Shown piece after piece: positions 39,976-48,355 of a DNA stretch of 64,000 bases. The DNA lies in assembly GCF_014268805.2 (NCBI RefSeq), contig NZ_JABWRF020000002.1, forward strand, positions 1,447,501 through 1,511,500, read 5' to 3'. A program made the position numbers and the translations under genes. The notes under the pieces are model-generated. The model was not told where the DNA came from. It saw only the letters and a program-made list of their open reading frames with translations, and did not search any database. The DNA is from Pseudomonas farsensis (GTDB lineage: Bacteria > Pseudomonadota > Gammaproteobacteria > Pseudomonadales > Pseudomonadaceae). The first letter of the stretch is position 1; each line of letters starts with the position of its first letter.

Positions 39976-41472
39976 ATGGATATTTATATTTGCAGTCGAT
40001 TTTTTGTTGGGGCACCATCGGGTGTACCTTACCCGCATATTTTGCTTGCAAGGGACGGCTGGAATGATTATTCCTATTATACGTTGTTCGGTGTAAGGTT
40101 AGTTGTAAGCGAAAGCAATCAGGTAGATCTTGATGAAACAAAGATAATGACCGATGGGCAACTTGAAGGGTTTGAGAATAGGCCGTTTCAGCAGTTGCCG
40201 TCTGGCTCAATAATTCCCGCGGATCTTGCCGGAATGATTTGTTCTTTAAGTTCAAATAAGAAATACTACGAGCTACTTGCTAGCTTAGACATAAATCTGG
40301 CAACTGATGTCTTAACAACACTTAGAGATGCCTCGTTCCTTGCAGATGTGAAAAAGAAATTTCAAGAGCAGCCATGCTTTCAGATATCCCTGCTTAGAGA
40401 GTTAGTGGCGCGAGAGCTACTCGATGAAGCGGGTGCTGCTTTCGGCTCGGAGCAGCAGCTAATAAGTGCATTTTCTGCCAAGATAGTTTTAGAGGGAGCA
40501 AGTGCACCTCATGAGTTTTACTTTGATTTTCACTCTGATCTGGGTGCGCCGCGACGTATACACTCGATTGTTGGCTTGAACGGTGTTGGAAAAACACAAG
40601 TCATGGCTCGGCTTGCAATGCTTATGAGTCGCTTTTCAAAGCAGGCGTTAAAGGAAAAAAGATCTGCTCTTCAGGGAGACGATGTTTTAAATCCAGTCCC
40701 TTCGATCTATGGTGTTGTGGCGGTCTCTTTCAGTGCGTTTGACGAGTTTGATCGACCTACGCAACTTCAAGGTGAAAAGTTTCAATATAGCTACTGCGGC
40801 CTGCAAAGTCAGAGAGGGCGACTTAAGAATAAAGAAAATCTCCTGGAAGAAATAAAGGTGACTTTGGCTGGTTTGCCTAGTGATAAGCGGGATCTACTAA
40901 AAAAGGTGCTTGGAAATTTAGTTAGAGTTGATAATTTAGAGAATTTCATTGACGCGCCAGAAGAAAATGAAGGGTTGTATGAGCGCCTGAGTGCAGGGCA
41001 GCGCCTTGCTATTAACTGTATTTTTCATGTTCTTTCAAAAATTGATCGACGAACTTTAGTATTGTTCGATGAGCCTGAGTTGCACTTGCATCCGCAGTTG
41101 CTGACAGGCCTTCTTAATGTGCTCAGTGAAATTTTAGAAAGTCACGACTCTTTCGCAATTATTGCAACGCACTCGCCCCTAGTGATTCAACAGCTCCCCA
41201 TGGAATGTGTTCATGTGCTTCGCCGAGATCGGATGACCCCAATGGTTTTGAAACCTACGTTTCAAACTTTTGGAGAGAGCCTGTCAGAGTTAACTAAATT
41301 CGTTTTTTCTTCCACGGAGGCAGATCGCGACTATAGGGCGGTGTTAGATCGAATGTGCGTTGAAGCGAATCATGATGTTGAAGCTGTGCGCGCGATATTT
41401 AATAATCAGATGAGTTTAAGTGCGGATATTTATTTGGAGTCTCTGATGGATAGAAGTGCGGGGTCTAAATGA
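39976..41472 (+). CDS. ABC-type/AAA ATPase of a Septu-like defence pair
   Basis: A 498-residue ATPase; ATG 39976 (MDIYICSRFFVG) preceded by AGG nine bases upstream, with a GTG at 39934 as alternative. The nucleotide-binding part has Walker A GLNGVGKT (about 200-207), signature LSAGQRLA (about 338), Walker B TLVLFDEPELHLHPQ (about 360) and H-loop ATHSP (about 398), the SMC/Rad50-like set of OLD and PtuA ATPases. The first about 190 residues form an unrecognised domain (YPHILLARDGWNDYSYYTLF) that is not part of the ATPase core. It overlaps the HNH gene by 4 bases, as PtuA does with PtuB. It probably senses infection and licenses the nuclease. Confidence 0.75.
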   Translation: MDIYICSRFFVGAPSGVPYPHILLARDGWNDYSYYTLFGVRLVVSESNQVDLDETKIMTDGQLEGFENRPFQQLPSGSIIPADLAGMICSLSSNKKYYELLASLDINLATDVLTTLRDASFLADVKKKFQEQPCFQISLLRELVARELLDEAGAAFGSEQQLISAFSAKIVLEGASAPHEFYFDFHSDLGAPRRIHSIVGLNGVGKTQVMARLAMLMSRFSKQALKEKRSALQGDDVLNPVPSIYGVVAVSFSAFDEFDRPTQLQGEKFQYSYCGLQSQRGRLKNKENLLEEIKVTLAGLPSDKRDLLKKVLGNLVRVDNLENFIDAPEENEGLYERLSAGQRLAINCIFHVLSKIDRRTLVLFDEPELHLHPQLLTGLLNVLSEILESHDSFAIIATHSPLVIQQLPMECVHVLRRDRMTPMVLKPTFQTFGESLSELTKFVFSSTEADRDYRAVLDRMCVEANHDVEAVRAIFNNQMSLSADIYLESLMDRSAGSK

Positions 41473-42368
41473 GGCATCAGGTGGAGGCAGACTCTCTGAG
41501 TGTTGATGTTTATTTTCCAGCAATAGTTGGTAGTAAGCACCTTAAAACAAGGGCGGAATTAACAGCCGTGCAGAGTAGTGTTCTGAGCTTATGTAAGACC
41601 TATTCAAAAGCCCTAGAGTCTTTTAGGCCTCCAGCTCTGCAGGTCTGGACTGATAGTGCAAAAGAAGCGCTCAAGTCTTGCTATTCAATAGGGACTAAAG
41701 AGCTGTCTGCACATAAAGATGCAATTCTAAAAAGTTTGATTTTGCAGTCTGAGATTAATGCGCAGCGTTGTGCGTATTGTATGCTAAATGATCCTAAAAC
41801 CTGGGATCATTATATGCCTAAGGACTTTTTCCCAGAGTATTCAGTTTATCATGGGAATTTGGTTTATATCTGCTATGGTTGCAATCAGAGGAAGTCTAGT
41901 TTTTTTGATGGGCATAAGTTGATATATTGTCATCCGTATTTTACTGTTGACGATAATTATGCTTTGCTTCACTGCAAAGTTACTGTAAGTAATGGGAGGC
42001 TTTCAATTCAATACTATGGTGGCGGTGAAGGAGCGCTAAGCGAAGCGGGGGCTGTCGCGCATGAGCATCTTGAGCGGCTTGGACTGATAGAAAGGTTCAA
42101 AGGTGAGGCATCCAGTACAGTGAGCGGGCTCATTGGCGAGTTACGTCAGCATCATCCGGACGGAGTATCGCAATGTACATTGGATCGAGTACTAGAGCGT
42201 AGATATTCCGAAGCAAGGAATAAATTAGGATGCAACGCTTGGGATAGCCGGCTTTGGCACGGTTTAGCTGCCTGTCCAGAATTCGTTGAATATGCTAATA
42301 GCAAGATTAAACTATCGAGTTCTCCAAGCAGTACTGGGTTTCGTCAATCTTCACCTCCAGCCCCTTAA
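41469..42368 (+). CDS. HNH endonuclease of the Septu-like pair
   Basis: A 299-residue protein with a central HNH/treble-clef site: CAYC (101-104), DHYMPK (113-118), N130, CYGCN (135-139) and K142. This is the arrangement of PtuB-type HNH nucleases. About 100 residues precede the site and about 150 follow it without known motifs. It overlaps the ATPase gene and is followed directly by a terminator, so the pair is one operon. It is expected to cut nucleic acid when released by the ATPase; the target is unknown. Confidence 0.75.
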   Translation: MRHQVEADSLSVDVYFPAIVGSKHLKTRAELTAVQSSVLSLCKTYSKALESFRPPALQVWTDSAKEALKSCYSIGTKELSAHKDAILKSLILQSEINAQRCAYCMLNDPKTWDHYMPKDFFPEYSVYHGNLVYICYGCNQRKSSFFDGHKLIYCHPYFTVDDNYALLHCKVTVSNGRLSIQYYGGGEGALSEAGAVAHEHLERLGLIERFKGEASSTVSGLIGELRQHHPDGVSQCTLDRVLERRYSEARNKLGCNAWDSRLWHGLAACPEFVEYANSKIKLSSSPSSTGFRQSSPPAP

Positions 42369-42376
42369 TATTTAGC

Positions 42377-42402
42377 GCCAAATTAATTTGGCTCTATTTT
42401 TT
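42377..42402 (+). terminator. terminator of the ATPase-HNH operon
   Basis: The palindrome GCCAAATTAATTTGGC (42377-42392) followed by CTATTTTTT, nine bases past the HNH stop. Confidence 0.75.
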
Positions 42403-42568
42403 GAATCGAATAGTCGTAGCTCTCATTTGATCCCAGAGATTCCCGATTTGATTCCACTGAAAGCCATAAATAGCTGATTTGTTTATAGATATTCTATGAG
42501 GTACATTAAAAATTCCACCAAATTCCAGCCCCGCGAAAACCGGGCCCCCACGGCCAAGAACCGTCCGT

Positions 42569-42583
42569 CTGTCTCCGCACCAG
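42569..42583 (+). other. attR-like end (displaced tRNA-Thr 3' end)
   Basis: CTGTCTCCGCACCAG matches the tRNA-Thr 3' end except for one missing G, and is followed 39 bases later by a tRNA-style terminator. This looks like the original gene end displaced by the island. Confidence 0.5.
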
Positions 42584-42621
42584 TACTCGTCGATAGTGTT
42601 CAGTAACTCTATCGGGCTGAT

Positions 42622-42647
42622 GAACCGCCTTCGGGCGGTTTTTTGTC
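42622..42647 (+). terminator. terminator past the right island end
   Basis: AACCGCC-TTC-GGGCGGTT followed by TTTTG. Likely the original terminator of tRNA-Thr. Confidence 0.75.
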
Positions 42648-42826
42648 TTTCGGGCAGATGATTGGCGATACCCAGTGAGAGGTTTGTTTCAGAGAGCGCG
42701 ATGGATGCCATTGTCGGCCAATGAGCAGCGGATTTGGGATGGCGCGATTGATTTCGCCCGAAGCAACAAAATGGCTATCGGGCGGCGCCTGACAGCGACT
42801 GATATATTCTCCTGCTGAATTGCCGA

Positions 42827-42853
42827 AGCCCGGCTAATGGTTGCCGGGCTTTT
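42827..42853. terminator. intrinsic terminator
   Basis: AGCCCGGC, loop TAATGGTT, GCCGGGCT, then TTT on the plus strand. No gene directly upstream; probably a leftover of the pre-island arrangement. Confidence 0.6.
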
Positions 42854-42998
42854 GCTTTTGCAGTTCCGTACGTCGCTGTTGCCGTTGGCAAAGCGTGGGC
42901 TTCGCGGCCCTATCCGAGCAACGCTGCGACTAGAGCAGGAATGCACATGGGCAACGCGGGTGGTCGCTACAGGTACCTTTGCTCGAGAGTGTCAGGGG

Positions 42999-43913
42999 CT
43001 AGCCCAACCCTACCCCCTGAAACAACCCCCGGACAACCTCCCTCAACCACCGATTGCCACTATCCTGATGATACCGAGCATGCCAATGCTGCTTAACCGT
43101 GAACCCCTCCACCTCAATCGGGCAGTCATGCACCCGTAACCCGTGCATATCCGCCAGTGTCTGCCCAATATGCCGCGGCAAGGTTGCCACCAAATCCGTA
43201 GTCCCGATCACCATCCCCAACCCCAGGAACCCAGGCAGTTCCAGCATGATCCTGCGTGTCACCCCAGCCCGCGCCAACCCTGCCGCCAATAACTTCTGCC
43301 CAGTGCCATAACTAATCTGCACATGCCCCTCGGCGCAGTAACACGCCAAGCTCATCCCTTCGCCCAGGCGCGGATGCTGCGGGCTACTCAGGCACACCCA
43401 ATCCTGCTCGAACAACACTTGCTGATACATCCCACCCCCCAGCCACGGCACAAAACCGATGGCCAGGTCCGCTTCGCCCGATTCCAGCGCGCTCTCGGTA
43501 TTGCCGTCGATGCGCGCGGCTTCCAGGCGGATGCCCGGGGCATGGCTGCGCAGGTGGTTGAGGATGCTGGGCAGCAGGGTGATATGGCTGGCATCGCTCA
43601 CGCACAGGCGGAACCGGCGCTGGGCAGTGGCGGGGATGAACTGGGGGTCCCAGGCGGTCAGGCGGCGTAGCGATTCGAGCACTTCGCGGCAGGGGCCGAT
43701 CAACTGGTCGGCGCGAGGGGTAGGGGCCATGCCGCCGGGCGTGCGCACGAACAGGGGGTCGTTCAGTTGTTCGCGCAGACGTGCCAGCCAGATGCTGATG
43801 GTGGGTTGGCTTTGGCCCAGTTGCTCGGCGGCGCGGGTGACGCTGCGGCAGTGGTACAGCACGTCGAACAGCTGCAGCAGCTTGGGTTCGGGTAGGGGAT
43901 CGAGGGGACTCAT
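42999..43913 (-). CDS. LysR-family transcriptional regulator
   Basis: A 304-residue LysR regulator. The N-terminal helix-turn-helix has LFDVLYHCRSVTRAAEQLGQSQPTIS (about 15-42) and the rest is the effector-binding domain, closest in style to NodD/Nah/LinR-type regulators. The frame is open far upstream, but MSPLDPLPEPKLLQLFDVLY is the proper start. It is divergent from the enzyme cluster at 44007 and very likely controls it, binding the palindrome between them. Confidence 0.9.
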   Translation of the reverse strand: MSPLDPLPEPKLLQLFDVLYHCRSVTRAAEQLGQSQPTISIWLARLREQLNDPLFVRTPGGMAPTPRADQLIGPCREVLESLRRLTAWDPQFIPATAQRRFRLCVSDASHITLLPSILNHLRSHAPGIRLEAARIDGNTESALESGEADLAIGFVPWLGGGMYQQVLFEQDWVCLSSPQHPRLGEGMSLACYCAEGHVQISYGTGQKLLAAGLARAGVTRRIMLELPGFLGLGMVIGTTDLVATLPRHIGQTLADMHGLRVHDCPIEVEGFTVKQHWHARYHQDSGNRWLREVVRGLFQGVGLG

Positions 43914-43923
43914 TATTGCGAAT

Positions 43924-43941
43924 CTCAATAACCGTATTGAG
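43924..43941. promoter_or_regulatory. LysR-type operator
   Basis: CTCAATA-ACCG-TATTGAG, a 7-bp inverted repeat containing the T-N11-A core expected for LysR proteins, in the 93-base gap between regulator and enzyme genes. Confidence 0.65.
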
Positions 43942-44006
43942 GGCATTGTATCGCCCAAATAAGCGCGGCTGCCTATGGTGTTTGCAAACCACAGGAGGTC
44001 TGCGAC

Positions 44007-44954
44007 GTGAAAATCTGCATTCTGGGTGCCGGTGCCTTGGGTTGCGCCATTGGCGCGGCCCTGAGCGAAGCGGGGCATGAGACTTGGCTGTTGAACCGGG
44101 GCCGTGAGCATGTCGAGGCGATGAACCTTGCAGGCCTGCGGGTGCAGGACGAGCGGGGCGAACGCCTTGTTGCGGTCAATGCGGCCATCGACGCTGAAGA
44201 TGTCGGTGTGGTGGACCTGGTGCTGGTGCTGGTGAAGTCGTTCCACACCGCGGATGCCATCGCTGGCGCTGCCGCGCTGATCGGGCCGCAGACGCTGGTG
44301 CTGTCGCTGCAGAACGGCCTCGGGCACGAGGACATCCTGGCTGATGCGGTCGGTCGTGAGCGGGTGCTGGCGGGCAAAACCTATGTGGGTGGCGTGCTGC
44401 TGGCGCCGGGGTCGATCCGTGCTGGGGTGGCCGGCAAGCAAACGTTCATCGGAGAGCTCGATGGCCAACTGACGCCGCGTGTGCAGGCCATCGCTGATGC
44501 TTTCAACGCTTCAGGGCTGGCTACCACAGTGAGTGACAACATTCTCGGCACCATGTGGGACAAGCTGCTGGTCAACGTCGCCACTGGCGCGCTCAGCGGT
44601 ATCACCATGCTCACCTACGGCCAGCTGTATAGCGAGCCGTTGCTCGAAAGCACCGCCAAGGCCGCCGTGGATGAAGCCATCGCCGTGGCCGAGCGCGCGG
44701 GGATCCGCTTGAGCCTGAACAGCGCCGAGGCGGCCTGGAAACTGGCCGCCGAGGGGCTGCCGGCGAGTTTTCGTACCTCGATGTTGCAGAGCCTGGAAAA
44801 GGGTTCCATCACCGAAATCGACTTTATCAACGGCTCAGTCGTGCGCTGGGGCCAGCGTCATGGCGTGGCCACGCCGGTCAACGCGACGCTGGTGGCCTGC
44901 ATCAAGGGCATCGAGCGCGCCATGGCCGATCACCAGAAGAGGGAAAACCCATGA
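44007..44954 (+). CDS. ketopantoate reductase-family dehydrogenase (PanE/ApbA-like)
   Basis: A 315-residue NAD(P)H-dependent enzyme of the 2-dehydropantoate 2-reductase family: ICILGAGALGCAIGAAL at the N-terminus, LVLVLVKSFHT with the catalytic Lys, LSLQNGLGH, and the C-terminal domain with MWDKLLVNVATGALSGI. Placed first in a catabolic-type operon, it more likely reduces or oxidises a pathway 2-oxo/2-hydroxy acid than makes pantoate. AGGAGG precedes the ATG. It overlaps the next gene (ATGA). Confidence 0.85.
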   Translation: MKICILGAGALGCAIGAALSEAGHETWLLNRGREHVEAMNLAGLRVQDERGERLVAVNAAIDAEDVGVVDLVLVLVKSFHTADAIAGAAALIGPQTLVLSLQNGLGHEDILADAVGRERVLAGKTYVGGVLLAPGSIRAGVAGKQTFIGELDGQLTPRVQAIADAFNASGLATTVSDNILGTMWDKLLVNVATGALSGITMLTYGQLYSEPLLESTAKAAVDEAIAVAERAGIRLSLNSAEAAWKLAAEGLPASFRTSMLQSLEKGSITEIDFINGSVVRWGQRHGVATPVNATLVACIKGIERAMADHQKRENP

Positions 44955-45349
44955 GCCAGCCAAAAGCCTACCTCGAACATGTCGCGTTCTGGGTGCAGGA
45001 CATTCAGTGGCATATCCGCTTCTTCAGCGAGGTGTGCGGCATGACCATGCGTGAAGTGCAGGGCGACCCGGAGCAGCCGGCGCAGTACTGGACCTTGGGC
45101 GGCCTGCAATTCATTCATCAGCCGGACTTTGCCGGGCCCGAGGGGCGCATGGCGCACCTGGGCATCATGTGCGAGGACCTGGAAGCTGCGCTGGCCGCCG
45201 CCCAGCGCTTCGGCGTCAGTGCCATGCCCCAAGGCCGCAACTGGCTGCGCCTGCCCGACGGCCTGGCAGTGGAATTCATCCAGGCGCTGCCGGCCAGTTG
45301 CGTGGCCCAGGCCCTGGCCATCGACCCACGTGCAGAGGTGCAGGCATGA
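44951..45349 (+). CDS. VOC-family (glyoxalase/dioxygenase fold) protein
   Basis: A 132-residue single-domain vicinal-oxygen-chelate protein: YLEHVAFWVQDIQWHIRFFSEVCGM at the start and HLGIMCEDLEAALAA in the second half, with the His and Glu positions of the metal site. Such small enzymes act as isomerases, lyases or dioxygenases. Overlaps both neighbours by 4 bases. Confidence 0.8.
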   Translation: MSQPKAYLEHVAFWVQDIQWHIRFFSEVCGMTMREVQGDPEQPAQYWTLGGLQFIHQPDFAGPEGRMAHLGIMCEDLEAALAAAQRFGVSAMPQGRNWLRLPDGLAVEFIQALPASCVAQALAIDPRAEVQA

Positions 45350-45801
45350 GCGTGATCGAAAAATACTGGGACGATGCCCGCGAAGGCGATGGGTGCATCA
45401 GCCCGACCTACACCGTGACCCGCGAACGCATACTGGCCTACGCCGACCTGACCGGCGACCACACCCCGGTACATGTCGACGAGGCCTACGCCAACGCCAG
45501 CCATTTCGGCTGCCTGGTCGCCCACGGCCTGTTCGGACTGTCGATCGCCGATGGCCTGAAAACCCAGTGCGAGTACCGCTTCCTGCCGGGCATGTCGCTG
45601 GGCTGGACGTGGGATTTCGTGCTGCCGATCAAAGTCAACGACGTGCTCCATGTGCGCATGCGGGTGGGGGCGATGCGCCCGAGCAATAGCCGCCCGGGCT
45701 GGGGCATCGTGGTGTTGCCATCAGAGCTGATCAACCAGCACGGTGAAGTGGTGCAGCGGGGCGAACACCGGTTGATGGTGCCGCGCAGGGTGCAAGCATG
45801 A
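45346..45801 (+). CDS. MaoC-family dehydratase
   Basis: A 151-residue hot-dog-fold protein. YADLTGDHTPVHVDEAYA followed by VAHGLFGLSIADGL gives the hydratase-2 motif (Asp and His) of MaoC/R-specific enoyl-CoA hydratases. Beside a CoA-transferase gene it probably hydrates an enoyl-CoA-like intermediate. Overlaps the flanking genes. Confidence 0.85.
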   Translation: MSVIEKYWDDAREGDGCISPTYTVTRERILAYADLTGDHTPVHVDEAYANASHFGCLVAHGLFGLSIADGLKTQCEYRFLPGMSLGWTWDFVLPIKVNDVLHVRMRVGAMRPSNSRPGWGIVVLPSELINQHGEVVQRGEHRLMVPRRVQA

Positions 45802-47030
45802 GTCAGTCACTGCCATTGGCGGGTATCCGCGTCATCGACTACAGCCACTTTCTCGCCGGGCCTTATGTCGGGCGCTGCCTGGCGGCGCTGGGCGCCGAGG
45901 TGATCAAGGTGGAGCGGCCGGGCAGCGGTGATGCCGGGCGCCAGCATGCGTTTACCTTGGACGACCAGCAAAGCGGCTATTTCCTGCAACTGAACATGGG
46001 CAAGCAGGGCGTCAGCGTCAATATGAAGGACCCGCGCGGCAAGGCGTTCATGCAGCGCCTGACCGATTCGGCCGATGTGTTCATCGAGAACTACCGCCCA
46101 GGCGCGCTGGACAAGCTGGGCCTGGGCTACGCCGAGCTGGCGGCGCGCAACCCGCGCCTGGTGTACTGCTCGATTTCCGCCTACGGCCACACCGGGCCGG
46201 ATGCCCACCGTGCCGGCTTCGGGCTGATCGCCGAGGCCAAGAGCGGCATCATGCAAATGGTTGGCGTGCCGGGCGAGGCGCCGCCGCTGTTGCGTATTTC
46301 GCTGGGTGACATGTACACCGGCATTCACGCGGTAGCGGCAATCAATGCCGCGCTGCTCGGCCGCGTGAGCAGTGGCCGTGGCCAGCACATCGACATGGCC
46401 TTGTACGACACCTTGGTGTCGATGCACGAGTACGCGGTGCAGTGCTTTACCCTGTCTGGCGGCACGGTGCTGCCGCAGCAGACCGGCCATGACATGCCCA
46501 CCTCGACCCTGTACGGCGTGTTCCGCGCCGCCGATGGCGACCTGGTGATCGCCGCTCAGGTCGACGATGCCTGGCAACGCTTCGCTGCCATGCTCGAAGC
46601 CAACGGTGGCCCGCCTGGGTTCGGCAGCGACCGCCGCTACCACAACCTCAACGGCCGCAACGCCCATCGCGAGGCGATTCTGGCGGTGGTGCGTGACTGG
46701 GTTGGGGCGCGTCGGGTGGCCGATATTCTCGCGCTGCTCGATGGTATCGACATCCCCAGCGCCAAGGTGCAGCGCATCGACGAGGTGCTGGCCGACCCGC
46801 AGATCCAGGCGCGCAACATGGTCATCGAACAGCAGCACCCGCGCTACGGCACCTTGCGCCTGCCCAACCTGCCGTTCCGCTTTTCTGACTGCGACACCAC
46901 CATCCACCAGGTGGCCCCGGACCTCGGCCAGCACAATGCCGAAGTCGCCGCCGGGCTTGGCTTCAGCCCTGAAGAAATCACCGCCATGCAGGCAGACGGT
47001 GTGCTGTTTACCCACGGAGATGAACGATGA
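45798..47030 (+). CDS. CaiB/BaiF-family CoA-transferase
   Basis: A 410-residue type III CoA-transferase: RVIDYSHFLAGPYVGRCLAALGAEVIKVE at the N-terminus, the LYDTLVSMHEYA region with the catalytic Asp, and the C-terminal wrap typical of the family. It would activate the pathway acid by moving CoA from another thioester. Translationally coupled to MaoC upstream and to the AroE-like gene downstream. Confidence 0.9.
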   Translation: MSQSLPLAGIRVIDYSHFLAGPYVGRCLAALGAEVIKVERPGSGDAGRQHAFTLDDQQSGYFLQLNMGKQGVSVNMKDPRGKAFMQRLTDSADVFIENYRPGALDKLGLGYAELAARNPRLVYCSISAYGHTGPDAHRAGFGLIAEAKSGIMQMVGVPGEAPPLLRISLGDMYTGIHAVAAINAALLGRVSSGRGQHIDMALYDTLVSMHEYAVQCFTLSGGTVLPQQTGHDMPTSTLYGVFRAADGDLVIAAQVDDAWQRFAAMLEANGGPPGFGSDRRYHNLNGRNAHREAILAVVRDWVGARRVADILALLDGIDIPSAKVQRIDEVLADPQIQARNMVIEQQHPRYGTLRLPNLPFRFSDCDTTIHQVAPDLGQHNAEVAAGLGFSPEEITAMQADGVLFTHGDER

Positions 47031-47845
47031 GCGACCGCTACGCAGTGATCGGCCGGCCGATCAACCACACCAAGTCCCCTTTGATCCATGGGCTGTTCGC
47101 CGAGGCCAGCGGCCAGGCGCTGGAGTATGGCGCTATGGAAGGCAGGCTTGATGAGTTCGAGCGCCAGGTGCTGAGTTTCCGTGATGAGGGCGGGCGGGGC
47201 ATGAACATCACGGCCCCCTTCAAGCTGCGCGCCTTCGAACTGGCCGACTGGCGCAGCGAGCGGGCGCAACTGGCACGGGCGGCCAACGCGCTGAAGTTTG
47301 AGGGCGGGTCCATCGTCGCGGAAAACTTCGACGGCATCGGTTTGTTGCGCGACATCGAAGAAAACCTCGGCGAACCCCTGCGCGGCGCTCGCGTGCTGGT
47401 GCTCGGAGCGGGCGGCGCGGTACGTGGGGCGTTGCTGCCGTTTTTGCAGGCCGAGCCTCGCGAGCTGGTGATTGCCAACCGGGATATGGCCAAGGCGATG
47501 GCGTTGAGCGATGAAATAAACCACCCGCTCCTGCGCATCAGCCGTTATGAAGCGCTGGAAGGGCTTGGTTTCGACATTGTTGTCAACGCAACCTCCGCCA
47601 GCCTGACGGGTGAGCTGCCGCCACTGCCCCAAGGCGCGCTTGCGCAGGCGCGCCTGGCTTATGAGCTGGCCTACGGCAAAGGCCTCACGCCGTTTCTGCG
47701 GATCGCCCAGGGACAGGGGGTGACGCGTCTGGCCGATGGCGTAGGCATGTTGGTCGAGCAGGCGGCAGAAGCCTTTGCCTGGTGGCGCGGGGTACGGCCC
47801 GAAACCCGCGCCGTCATTGACCGCCTGACCATTCCCCTGGAGTAA
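47027..47845 (+). CDS. shikimate dehydrogenase-like protein
   Basis: A 272-residue AroE-family enzyme. GRPINHTKSPLIH (10-21), catalytic Lys66 in NITAPFK and Asp102 in NFDGIG are conserved, and VLVLGAGGAVRGALLP is the nucleotide-binding loop; NITAPFK differs from the usual NVTxPxK. In a catabolic operon next to a dehydroquinase it may work on shikimate/quinate-like hydroaromatic acids instead of aromatic biosynthesis. Overlaps CaiB/BaiF by 4 bases. Confidence 0.85.
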   Translation: MSDRYAVIGRPINHTKSPLIHGLFAEASGQALEYGAMEGRLDEFERQVLSFRDEGGRGMNITAPFKLRAFELADWRSERAQLARAANALKFEGGSIVAENFDGIGLLRDIEENLGEPLRGARVLVLGAGGAVRGALLPFLQAEPRELVIANRDMAKAMALSDEINHPLLRISRYEALEGLGFDIVVNATSASLTGELPPLPQGALAQARLAYELAYGKGLTPFLRIAQGQGVTRLADGVGMLVEQAAEAFAWWRGVRPETRAVIDRLTIPLE

Positions 47846-47848
47846 GCC

Positions 47849-48286
47849 ATGGTCGCCAATGTCCTGATGCTGCACGGCATCAACCACAACATGTTTGGTA
47901 AGCGCGACCCACGCCAATACGGCACGGCAACGCTCGGCGATATCAACCAGGCGTTGCAGTCGCAGGGCGAGGAACTGGGCGCACGGATAGAAAGCTTTCA
48001 AACCAACTTCGAAGGCGCCATGTGTGAGCGCATACATCAAGCCTATGAAGACCGGGTCGATGCGGTGCTGATCAATGCCGGGGCGTGGACGCACTACAGC
48101 TACGGTATTCGGGACGCGCTGGCTATCCTCGAAGTGCCGGTGGTGGAAGTGCATATGTCGAATATTCATGCTCGTGAAGCGTTCCGGCATCACTCGGTGT
48201 TTGCCGAAGTGGTGCGCGGGCAGATTTGCGGGTTTGGGGTCGAGACTTACCTGCTGGCGCTGCGTGCGGCGATGAAGATGCTCTGA
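47849..48286 (+). CDS. type II 3-dehydroquinate dehydratase-like protein
   Basis: A 145-residue AroQ-fold protein. Arg19, Tyr24, Asn76, His102 and Arg113 match the catalytic set, and VEVHMSNIHAREAFRHHSV is nearly canonical. But the usual NGPNLN loop reads HGINHN and INPGAYTH reads INAGAWTH, so this is a divergent subfamily and the substrate may be a dehydroquinate analogue. Three bases after the AroE-like gene. Confidence 0.85.
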   Translation: MVANVLMLHGINHNMFGKRDPRQYGTATLGDINQALQSQGEELGARIESFQTNFEGAMCERIHQAYEDRVDAVLINAGAWTHYSYGIRDALAILEVPVVEVHMSNIHAREAFRHHSVFAEVVRGQICGFGVETYLLALRAAMKML

Positions 48287-48355
48287 AGGTTCAACCTGGG
48301 CCTGCGGGCGCCAGCTGGCCCCGCGCGCCCATGGCTGTGTGCCACTGCCTGAAGG

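Larger units (their letters stand above)
31968..42583. mobile_element. tRNA-Thr-integrated genomic island with defence cargo
   Basis: About 10.6 kb between the tRNA-Thr 3' end (CTGTCTCCGGCACCA, 31968-31982) and an imperfect copy (CTGTCTCCGCACCAG, 42569-42583) that is followed by a tRNA-type terminator at 42622-42647. The left end carries a P4-type integrase gene facing inward, then decayed DNA and a broken second recombinase. The right 6.4 kb is visibly AT-richer than the flanks and encodes two defence-type gene pairs. Both recombinase genes are damaged, so the island is probably fixed. The right boundary is inferred from a short imperfect repeat. Confidence 0.7.
42403..42998. other. intergenic region between island and LysR gene
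   Basis: Contains the attR-like end, two terminators (42622-42647 and 42827-42853, AGCCCGGC/GCCGGGCT plus T's) and no convincing gene. A 105-codon minus-strand frame at 42394-42711 spans the attR-like end and lacks any recognisable feature. Confidence 0.5.

Noticed and set aside
42394..42711. 105-codon minus-strand ORF across the right island end
   Set aside because: Crosses the attR-like repeat and a terminator; composition and start are not gene-like.
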